From Spirochaetaceae bacterium (GTDB taxonomy: Bacteria; Spirochaetota; Spirochaetia; Treponematales; Breznakiellaceae): a DNA stretch of 5,240 nucleotides. Positions 1 through 5,240 of this stretch are shown piece by piece (within the stretch, counting starts at the first letter, position 1; every line of letters begins with the position of its first letter). The stretch is taken from the NCBI GenBank assembly GCA_031265025.1, contig JAISDF010000257.1:1-5240 (forward strand), read 5' to 3'. A program made the translations under genes and the position numbers. The notes beneath the pieces were generated by a model. It saw only the letters and a list, made by a program, of their open reading frames with translations. It searched no databases and had not been told where the DNA came from.

Positions 1-471
1 ATTTTCTACAGTACCACGACCAGGGGAAGCCAGGAGGGAAGCAGGCCCAATGTAAGCGCCAGGGGCTTTACGGTGACCAGGACATCCTGGAATGAAAAAT
101 GGTGCAAGACCTACATCAATCCCGGTCCAGGCGACAGAAGTTTTTCATTGCCTCTGGGCCTGACCCTGGAAATCGTTCCGGTCACCAACCCGGCCGTCAT
201 AGCGAGCGGCAGACCGGCAGTTTTCAGGGTTCTCTACAGGGGCCAGCCCCTGCGGAACGCGGCGGTGAACGCGACCTACCAGAACTACAATGAAAGAGAA
301 CAGGAAGCCTATGCCGTCACAACAACAAGCGATTCTAGCGGCCAGGTAAGCATTACTCCCGGCGCCCGGGGAATATGGATGGTTCAGGTCGGGCATGTCG
401 CATCTGTAAGCGGCAATCCGAACTATGACGAAGAATCCCTGAAATCCATCGTGGTGTTTACCGTTAAATGA
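1..471 (+). CDS. nikK: DUF4198 periplasmic component of Ni/Co ECF importer (NikK type), 5' truncated by window edge
   Basis: The reading frame is open from base 1 to the TGA at 469-471, so the visible 156 residues are the C-terminal part of a longer protein; the GTG at 73 is internal and not a credible start. The visible part matches the C-terminal half of DUF4198 proteins (annotated as nickel uptake substrate-specific region): a GLTLEIVPVTNP stretch, then a beta-sandwich segment with FRVLYRGQPLRNAAV, a TTTSDSSGQVSI turn, a GIWMVQVGH strand and a final IVVFTVK strand. No membrane segment is visible, so this part should be periplasmic. The signal peptide expected for the family would lie outside the window. 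Such proteins replace or accompany NikN in some nickel ECF transporters and are thought to help deliver or gate metal. The gene shares ATGA with the next one, which supports a common operon. Family assignment is firm; the NikK role is inferred from context. Confidence 0.82.
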   Translation: MFYSTTTRGSQEGSRPNVSARGFTVTRTSWNEKWCKTYINPGPGDRSFSLPLGLTLEIVPVTNPAVIASGRPAVFRVLYRGQPLRNAAVNATYQNYNEREQEAYAVTTTSDSSGQVSITPGARGIWMVQVGHVASVSGNPNYDEESLKSIVVFTVK

Positions 472-941
472 AAGGGAATATCCCGCGGTTCCCGCTTGTC
501 CTGGGGATGTTGTTTCTGGCCGCGGCGCTTTACTCCCACGGGGTGGAGACGGAAGTGTTTTCCGCCCCGGCCTCTGTTGTCCGTTTTTGGTACAGCACCG
601 GAGAGCCCATGGCGTACGCGGATATAAAGGTCTTTTCCCCAGCGTCACCGGCAGTAGAAACTATTGCGGGCTGGACGGACAGGAACGGCTGCTTTTCCTT
701 TGTCCCCGATGAAAGCGGCGAGTGGAGGATCGAGGCCGAAGACGGACAGGGGCACAAGGGTGTGATTGCCATAAACGCGGAAAAGGGCGAATCAGGCGGT
801 ACGGAAAAAAACACCGGAGGCGGGCCGCTGTGGCCGCGTATAGTCCTTGGTTTGAGCCTTATTTTGAATATTTTCGCGGCGTACCATTTTATTTTGAAGA
901 AGACCGCGCCGGGGAGGGCCGCTGACTATGCACATCAGTGA
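468..941 (+). CDS. nikL: NikL-type exported, membrane-anchored accessory protein of Ni/Co ECF importer
   Basis: A 157-residue protein. Residues 8-23 are a hydrophobic signal sequence, residues 26-104 form a small beta-rich domain of the carboxypeptidase-regulatory/Ig-like kind, 105-120 are a Gly/Glu-rich linker, and 121-143 form a C-terminal membrane helix followed by KK, placing the tail in the cytoplasm. Family-like marks are the SHGVE segment right after the signal sequence, YSTGEPMAYADIKVFSP, WTDRNGCFSFVPDESGEW, and DGQGH ending at His96. The start ATG overlaps the upstream stop as ATGA and has no clear ribosome site, so translation is probably coupled. In K-L-M-Q-O nickel systems such a protein stands where NikN would be. 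Single-pass topology and exported domain are read from the sequence; the role as importer subunit is inferred from gene order. A generic annotation would be hypothetical or carboxypeptidase-regulatory-like protein. Confidence 0.75.
   Translation: MKGNIPRFPLVLGMLFLAAALYSHGVETEVFSAPASVVRFWYSTGEPMAYADIKVFSPASPAVETIAGWTDRNGCFSFVPDESGEWRIEAEDGQGHKGVIAINAEKGESGGTEKNTGGGPLWPRIVLGLSLILNIFAAYHFILKKTAPGRAADYAHQ
911..918 (+). promoter_or_regulatory. Ribosome binding site of nikM
   Basis: GGGGAGGG lies 9 bases before the ATG at 928, inside the end of the upstream gene. It is the only clear Shine-Dalgarno sequence at an internal junction of this operon and supports the ATG at 928, which gives the functionally required Met-His N-terminus. 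Confidence 0.65.
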
Positions 942-1521
942 AGGCGTTCTGTCCGCGCCGCTTATCGCCGCCGGCTGGGGCATTGCCGTTGCCGGTCTCG
1001 GCGTAGGCCTGAAAAAGACCGCCCCGGAAAAGCTGCCCGAAACAGCCCTGGTTTCGGCGGCGCTGTTTCTTGTTTCCCTGGTTCATGTACCCCTGGGGCC
1101 TTCCAGCATACACCTGACGGTCCTTGGCCTTGCGGGAATGCTGCTCGGCTGGAGCGCCGTACCGGCGCTTTTTGTCGCGCTGCTGCTGCAGGGACTCCTG
1201 CTGCAGTTCGGGGGGTTCCTTTCCCTCGGGGTGAATACCACGGTAATGGGAAGCTCCGCCCTTGCTGCTTTTTTCGTGCGGCGGATTTTTCCCGAACGCC
1301 TCTACCTGGCCGCGGCTTTCAGCGCCGGTTTTGTTGCGGTTGTCGTTGGTTCAGCTCTGGTAACACTGTCCCTTGTTCTCAGCGCGAAAGATCTTTTTTC
1401 CACGGCGCTTCTTGTTTTTGCGGCCAATCTGCTCCTTGCCGTGGTGGAAGGAATCATCACCCTGTTTTGCGCGGCTTTTTTGAAGCGCCTTTTGCCCCGG
1501 TATGTATCCAAACAACCTTGA
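928..1521 (+). CDS. nikM: NikM/CbiM family substrate-binding membrane component (S component) of Ni/Co ECF importer
   Basis: A 197-residue, very hydrophobic protein with about six membrane helices, short for CbiM-family proteins but normal for a NikM not fused to NikN. It begins MHISEGVLS, matching the family's MHIPDGxLS. In the solved NikM structure the amino end, Met1, His2 and a further His bind Ni(II) in a square plane. Here His2 is present, and His62 in GPSSIHL is the best candidate for the further ligand; His53 is nearby. The segment HVPLGPSSIHL followed by GLAGMLLGW resembles the nickel-type version of this region rather than the SGHLLGG version common in cobalt CbiM proteins, so nickel is the likelier substrate. 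The start is fixed by the conserved N-terminus and by a good ribosome site. It overlaps the preceding gene by 14 bases and the next by 20. Family is secure; choice of nickel over cobalt is inference. Confidence 0.93.
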   Translation: MHISEGVLSAPLIAAGWGIAVAGLGVGLKKTAPEKLPETALVSAALFLVSLVHVPLGPSSIHLTVLGLAGMLLGWSAVPALFVALLLQGLLLQFGGFLSLGVNTTVMGSSALAAFFVRRIFPERLYLAAAFSAGFVAVVVGSALVTLSLVLSAKDLFSTALLVFAANLLLAVVEGIITLFCAAFLKRLLPRYVSKQP

Positions 1522-2209
1522 GTTTAACCACGACCTTTTGAAAAACAGCGACGCCCGCTGCCGTCTGGCGGCGGGGGCTGTTTTCATCATGGCTGTAATA
1601 CAGGTATCGGCTTTTTATCTGCTCCTTGGCGTCATACTGGTTTTGTTTCTTGCCCTGGCGCGGGACGGCAAAACAGTGATTCGGCGCATGGCCCATGTAA
1701 ATGTATTTTGCCTGATGCTTTTTGTTACCATACCGCTGGGCGGGGAAAGCATGGACAGGGCGGCGTTGTATACCCTGCGCGTAAACGCGGCGGCTCTGGC
1801 GTATATGTTTTTCGTTATACCCATGAACATGGGCGTCATCGCTTCGGCCCTCCTTGCGTTAAAGGCCCCTCCGAAACTGGCCGCCCTCCTTGTCCTTTGT
1901 TACAGGTATATTTTTGTCCTGTATGAAAGAGTCTTCGTAGCACTACTGGCGATGCGTCTGCGCCGGCCCCGGCAGGGAACCCTTGCGGCATGGCGGTCGT
2001 ATACGGCGGTTTTTTCATCGGCCCTGGCGAGCGCCGTGCTCCGTTCGGAGAAAGTCTCTGCGGCGATGCGTCTCAGGGGCTTTGACGGCTCTTTCCCCGT
2101 TACGACGGCCTTCAGGTGGAAAGCAAAAGACAGCCTGGTATTGGCCGCTGTTACGCTCATTTCCGTACTGTTCATTTTTCTTGACGCGGGGCTGCTTTGG
2201 AACAGGTAA
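1502..2209 (+). CDS. nikQ: NikQ/CbiQ family coupling membrane component (T component) of ECF importer
   Basis: A 235-residue integral membrane protein. Hydrophobic segments run roughly over residues 22-52, 64-80, 90-120 and 208-232, with a long cytoplasmic-side helical region (about 133-205) between them. That region carries the two coupling motifs of ECF T components: A150-M-R-L-R-R and A188-M-R-L-R-G-F. In the family these Ala-Arg-Gly type motifs dock onto the ATPase and transmit ATP hydrolysis to the substrate-binding component. The second motif is canonical, while the first has Arg where Gly is usual. The ATG at 1502 is the first possible start after an in-frame TGA at 1481-1483, and it leaves the expected short N-terminal tail before a DARCRLA segment. 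No good ribosome site precedes it, and the 20-base overlap with nikM suggests translational coupling. Length is somewhat below typical CbiQ proteins (about 250 residues or more). Confidence 0.92.
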   Translation: MYPNNLEFNHDLLKNSDARCRLAAGAVFIMAVIQVSAFYLLLGVILVLFLALARDGKTVIRRMAHVNVFCLMLFVTIPLGGESMDRAALYTLRVNAAALAYMFFVIPMNMGVIASALLALKAPPKLAALLVLCYRYIFVLYERVFVALLAMRLRRPRQGTLAAWRSYTAVFSSALASAVLRSEKVSAAMRLRGFDGSFPVTTAFRWKAKDSLVLAAVTLISVLFIFLDAGLLWNR

Positions 2210-2928
2210 AGGTTGAAGGCCTGTCGTATGCGTATGACAAGGCAAAGGCCCTTCGGAACATCAGCTTTTCCGTGGAAAAAGGTTCCTGCGTATGTATCGC
2301 CGGAGCCAACGGTTCGGGAAAATCAACCTTACTCGAACTGCTTGCCTCCTGCATGAAACCTTCATCCGGGTCAATAACAATAGGCGGCGTTTCTCTTTCG
2401 GAGGAAAGCGCCGGGTACAAGACGGGCCTTGTGTTTCAGAATCCTGATAATCAGTTTTTTATGCCGAGTGTCTGGGAGGATGTTGCCTTTGGCATAATGA
2501 AGAAGGGAGTCCCGCCGGAAGCAGGCCGGGAAAGGGCGCTGCGGGCGCTGCGCATGGCCGGCGCCGAACATCTTGCCGCCCGGGCGCCGTACAGACTTTC
2601 AGGCGGCGAAAAGCAGAGGGTGGCCATAGCGTCAATCCTCATCATGGAAAACGAGGTTTTGCTGCTTGACGAACCTACCGCTTCCCTTGACCCGAGGGCC
2701 CGCAGGAATATCATCACGCTGATAAAGGGACTGGACCGCACAAGGATAATCGCCAGTCATGATCTTGACATGATACTGGATATAGCCGGCCGCGTTATTT
2801 TTCTGCATAACGGGGAACTGTCCGCCCAGTCTCCTGTTCCCGGCCTGCTCCTTGACGAAGGGTATCTGCAAAGCATAGGACTGGAACTGCCCCTTGGCAG
2901 GGCTCTGCCCCCTTGGACTTCCCGCTAA
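2197..2928 (+). CDS. nikO: NikO/CbiO family ATPase (A component) of Ni/Co ECF importer
   Basis: A 243-residue ABC ATPase that powers the importer from the cytoplasmic face. All nucleotide-binding motifs are intact and in order: aromatic A-loop in the YAYD region (11-14), Walker A GANGSGKST (36-44), Q-loop LVFQNPDNQ with Q81, signature LSGGEKQR (134-141), Walker B VLLLDEPT (154-161) with catalytic E159, D-loop SLD (163-165) and switch H188. The VFQNPDNQ form of the Q-loop is typical of ECF ATPases. The start is a TTG at 2197; an in-frame TGA at 2182-2184 leaves no start further upstream, and no later ATG or GTG would keep the A-loop and Walker A. A weak GGGG lies about 5 bases upstream. The gene overlaps nikQ by 13 bases. 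With a single ATPase gene here, the complex probably uses a homodimer. It is the last gene of the operon. Confidence 0.94.
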   Translation: MEQVKVEGLSYAYDKAKALRNISFSVEKGSCVCIAGANGSGKSTLLELLASCMKPSSGSITIGGVSLSEESAGYKTGLVFQNPDNQFFMPSVWEDVAFGIMKKGVPPEAGRERALRALRMAGAEHLAARAPYRLSGGEKQRVAIASILIMENEVLLLDEPTASLDPRARRNIITLIKGLDRTRIIASHDLDMILDIAGRVIFLHNGELSAQSPVPGLLLDEGYLQSIGLELPLGRALPPWTSR

Positions 2929-2943
2929 AGAAAGGCACGGCGC
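2929..2943. other. Convergent 15-base intergenic gap, no terminator seen
   Basis: Only 15 bases separate the nikO stop (TAA, 2926-2928) from the stop of the minus-strand metal exporter (TAA, 2946-2944). Neither direction shows a GC-rich hairpin with a T-tract here, so transcripts from both sides may run into the opposing gene, or stop by a factor-dependent mechanism. The start and stop positions are direct observations; the consequence is inference. Confidence 0.7.
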
Positions 2944-3912
2944 TTACTCTCGCACATGCTCCTCGCTGAGGCCGAAACTTTCCTCGTCGTGGCGGTGTTC
3001 CTCGCCCGCGGGTTCAACATGAACCATAATGTCGTAAACATTGTCAACGCGTTCTTTGATGGCCTTCTCCACTTCGGTGGCAATGTGGTGGGCCTTCCTC
3101 ACCGTAAGGGCAGGGTCAACTTCAATATCAATATCAATGTCCCAAAATCCTCCCACGCGGCGCATACGGGTGCGGTGGGGATTGCCCGCGCCCTCAACCT
3201 GCCTGACCGCCTCAAAAACTTCCCTGTACGGCTCGGTTCCGCTGGTTCCGTCCATGAGTTCCACATTGGCCTCGATAAAGATGCCTATAGATGATTTGAT
3301 GACCCAGAGGCCGACCAGTATTGCCGCTATGGAATCAATGGCCGCTATGCCGGTGGCAATGGCGGCCACAAGACCGGCAAGGACCCCCGCCGAAATGATG
3401 ACATCCGAGGCCATGTTCTTCGCGTTGGCCATGAGCATGGCCGATTTGCCCTTTTTCCCCAGGACAAACTGGCTTACGGCAAGGAGCAGTTTTCCGCATA
3501 TCGAGATGCCGGTTGCGGCAAGCGCCGGGAGGCCGGGGATTTCAAGAGGCGAGCCGGACAGGAGATTTGCTCCGGCCTTGAGTATAAGCTGCGCCCCGGC
3601 GAAAAAAAGTATGAAGGAGAGCAGCGCGGTAGCTACCGTCTCTTCCCTGCCGTGGCCCCAGGGATGATTCGTGTCGGCCGGCCGGGCAATGATGCGCGCC
3701 ACAACCAGGGACATGACCGCGATAAGCACGTCGATAGACGAATCAATGCCGTCGCCGACAACGGCAAGGCTCCCCGCTTTGATGCCCATGACAATTTTCA
3801 CCGAGGCGAGGACCGCGTTCCCAACAAGGGCAATGACGGACGCCAGGCGTATAAGGGCGACCCTGGACATCCTGTCCACGGCGGCTTTTGGTTCAACCTT
3901 GTTATGTGTCAT
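2944..3912 (-). CDS. Cation diffusion facilitator (CDF) family divalent metal exporter
   Basis: With the ATG at 3912 the protein has 322 residues. A membrane half with about six helices is followed by a cytoplasmic alpha-beta domain (about 215-303). By alignment from memory with E. coli YiiP, TM2 has D57-SSI-D61 (YiiP D45 and D49), the TM2-TM3 loop has D80, H83 and H87 in PADTNHPWGHG (YiiP D68, H71, H75), and TM5 has N166-MAS-D170 where YiiP has H153 and D157. The cytoplasmic domain keeps H276 and H298-V-E300 (YiiP H283 and D285), and the tail carries HRHDEE. It should export a divalent metal against a proton; the ion is uncertain because of N166. The ATG at 3912 overlaps the stop of the upstream transporter by 11 bases. 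A TTG at 3951 would add 13 residues but deepens the overlap to 50 bases and has no ribosome site, so I prefer 3912. Family certain, substrate unknown. Confidence 0.93.
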   Translation of the reverse strand: MTHNKVEPKAAVDRMSRVALIRLASVIALVGNAVLASVKIVMGIKAGSLAVVGDGIDSSIDVLIAVMSLVVARIIARPADTNHPWGHGREETVATALLSFILFFAGAQLILKAGANLLSGSPLEIPGLPALAATGISICGKLLLAVSQFVLGKKGKSAMLMANAKNMASDVIISAGVLAGLVAAIATGIAAIDSIAAILVGLWVIKSSIGIFIEANVELMDGTSGTEPYREVFEAVRQVEGAGNPHRTRMRRVGGFWDIDIDIEVDPALTVRKAHHIATEVEKAIKERVDNVYDIMVHVEPAGEEHRHDEESFGLSEEHVRE

Positions 3913-5239
3913 GATTGGAAAGCACCAGCCGCCTGTAGGTCTTTTCGTCAATGGGGTAGAACTGTATTACAAAGAACGCCCCGCAGAGCGCAAGGGCCGG
4001 AAGGGGCCCGGCGATGATCCGTATGGCCAAAAGAGACCAGGTCCCCTGGGCCGCCCAGGCGCTATAACCGCCCAGGCCAAGTACCAGGCCGGAGAGGGAA
4101 AGGGCCAGGGCCGTACCCAGTTTGGACACAAAGGTCCACATACCGTAGTAGGCCCCTTCCTTGCGTTCACCGCTTGTTGCCGCGTCGAATTCTATGGCGT
4201 CGGGAACCATTGCGAAAGGTGCGACATAGCTAAAGCCCACGCCTATTCCCGCATAGACCATGAGCCCCATAAAAAAAACCGTTCCCAGATGGTGCCCCAA
4301 AAAGAAGATAAGCATACAGCACGAAACGAGTATGACAAAACAGATTTGGTAGGTTTTCTTTTTTCCTATATATTTTGAAACCAGTACCGATACGGGAATA
4401 AAAATCATCGCTACCAGGAGGAGCAGCCCCATTGCGGCATAGGCGAGATCTTCCCTTCCGTATATATATTTGACATAGTACACCAGTATGCCCTGTAGAA
4501 AAGTAATCCCCATGATGTGCAGCGCGTAGGCCAGGAGAAGAAACACAAAGGGCCGGTTACGGAACACGGCGCCGTAGGTGGCAAAGAACCCTTCCGTGGG
4601 ATAATCAGCGCCGCTGTGCCGCTTTTCCCTGGTCCCGAAAAAGGTGATCAGGGTAGTAACCATGATGAGGCCGCCCAGCATAGCGCCCAGGGCGGAAAAG
4701 CCCGCGCGCCTGTCGGGAAAGCGTTCCACAATGGGCTGCACAGCCGCCGCTCCTATGAGGGTCCCAAAAACCGCGAAACCGAAACGGTACCCGTTGAGGC
4801 TGGTCCTTTCGTGATAATCGCCGGAAAGCTCAGGCGTCAGGGAAGAGTAGGGAATGTTGATGATGGTCCCCGCCGTATTAAGCAGTATCAGCGCCCCCGC
4901 GGCCCAGACGACAAGCAGCACGGGATTACCTGTAGAAGGGCTGGTAAAAAAGAACCACATGGCCAGCGCCATGGGCAGCGCGCCGAAAAGGAGATAGGGC
5001 CGCCTTCTTCCCCAGGGTGAACGGGTACGGTCGGAAATATAGCCCATAAGGGGATCGGTAACCGCGTCCCAGACCTTGCCCACCATGCCCGCAAACCCGG
5101 CCCACCACGCCGCAAGCCCCACAACATCGGTGAGGTAATTGAGACTCCAGAATCCGATAACCGTAAAAAAAAGATTGCCCCCAAGGTCGAAAACCCCAAA
5201 CCCCAGTTTTTGCGGTATGCTGAGTTTTTTAGAAACCAT
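3902..5239 (-). CDS. GPH family (MelB-like, MFS) sugar:cation symporter
   Basis: A 445-residue protein with twelve predicted membrane helices, the normal length for glycoside-pentoside-hexuronide:cation symporters. The N-terminal opening (SIPQKLGFGVFDLGGNL) and the motif WDAVTDPLMGYISDRT, followed by GRRRP (77-81), are diagnostic. D58 and D62 correspond to the cation-site aspartates D55 and D59 of MelB, and R152 in NGYRFG to MelB R149. N128 in INIPYSSL stands at the place of MelB D124, a sugar-binding residue. The central loop (about 203-228), ending in FRNRP, joins the two six-helix halves. The sugar cannot be named. The ATG at 5237-5239 is one base from the window edge, so its ribosome site is not visible and a start further upstream cannot be excluded, although the N-terminus already matches the family. 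It overlaps the metal exporter gene downstream by 11 bases. Confidence 0.9.
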   Translation of the reverse strand: MVSKKLSIPQKLGFGVFDLGGNLFFTVIGFWSLNYLTDVVGLAAWWAGFAGMVGKVWDAVTDPLMGYISDRTRSPWGRRRPYLLFGALPMALAMWFFFTSPSTGNPVLLVVWAAGALILLNTAGTIINIPYSSLTPELSGDYHERTSLNGYRFGFAVFGTLIGAAAVQPIVERFPDRRAGFSALGAMLGGLIMVTTLITFFGTREKRHSGADYPTEGFFATYGAVFRNRPFVFLLLAYALHIMGITFLQGILVYYVKYIYGREDLAYAAMGLLLLVAMIFIPVSVLVSKYIGKKKTYQICFVILVSCCMLIFFLGHHLGTVFFMGLMVYAGIGVGFSYVAPFAMVPDAIEFDAATSGERKEGAYYGMWTFVSKLGTALALSLSGLVLGLGGYSAWAAQGTWSLLAIRIIAGPLPALALCGAFFVIQFYPIDEKTYRRLVLSNHDT

Positions 5240-5240
5240 A

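Noticed and set aside
73..471. GTG at 73 as the true start of the first gene
   Set aside because: The frame is open to base 1 without a stop, no signal peptide follows the GTG, and DUF4198 proteins are longer and exported, so the gene is cut by the window edge.
145..648. 167-codon minus-strand open frame opposite the nikK/nikL junction
   Set aside because: No family resemblance, and it lies opposite two overlapping genes with clear domain signatures.
1183..1210. Repeated CTGCTGCAG in nikM
   Set aside because: It encodes the Leu/Gln-rich stretch LLLQGLLLQ in a membrane helix; codon repetition explains it.
2896..2909. Small hairpin GGCAG-GGCT-CTGCC near the end of nikO as a terminator
   Set aside because: The stem has only five pairs, lies inside the coding region before the stop codon, and is not followed by a T-tract.
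3121..3143. Tandem AATATC-like short repeat
   Set aside because: It encodes the Asp-Ile alternation DIDIDIE of a beta strand in the CDF cytoplasmic domain, a normal coding effect.
3041..4378. Long plus-strand open frames (208 and 235 codons) opposite the CDF and GPH genes
   Set aside because: Their translations are low-complexity or rich in Arg, Pro and Gly with no recognisable family, and the minus-strand proteins are clear family members over the same bases. They are antisense shadows of GC-rich genes.
1..5240. Undescribed defence or mobile system
   Set aside because: All coding space is taken by transporter families that are recognisable, with no integrase, transposase, repeat array or toxin-antitoxin pair on either strand.

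Overview
The window holds seven protein genes, packed almost without gaps. Five lie on the plus strand (1 to 2928) and two on the minus strand (5239 to 2944), and the two groups converge with 15 bases between their stop codons. I see no RNA gene, insertion sequence, CRISPR array or riboswitch, and no promoter can be assigned, because the upstream end of each gene group lies at or beyond a window edge.

Plus strand: a nickel/cobalt importer of the energy-coupling-factor (ECF) class, in the order K-L-M-Q-O. The first gene is cut by the left edge and encodes a DUF4198 periplasmic protein (NikK type). It is followed by a small exported, C-terminally anchored protein (NikL type), the metal-binding membrane component NikM/CbiM, the coupling membrane component NikQ/CbiQ, and the ATPase NikO/CbiO. 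All four gene junctions overlap (4, 14, 20 and 13 bases), so this is very probably one operon with coupled translation. NikM and NikO are recognisable from diagnostic residues: a Met-His-Ile N-terminus in NikM and the full ABC ATPase motif set in NikO. No NikN is present; K and L occupy its place.

Minus strand: a glycoside-pentoside-hexuronide:cation (GPH) family sugar symporter, starting at the right edge, overlaps the start of a cation diffusion facilitator (CDF) metal exporter. The exporter has an Asn where YiiP-type zinc/iron exporters have a metal-binding His. A metal importer and a metal exporter therefore sit tail to tail, with the exporter apparently co-transcribed with a sugar porter.

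Organism: signal-peptide-bearing periplasmic NikK/NikL components suggest a Gram-negative (diderm) bacterium, and the sequence is moderately GC-rich. A nickel importer plus a GPH sugar porter would fit a fermentative or hydrogenase/urease-containing anaerobe. A spirochaete or a deltaproteobacterial-type lineage is possible, but I cannot fix the taxon from the sequence alone. The genes belong to known families; the most useful second looks are the CDF metal site and the N-terminal His of the NikL-like protein.
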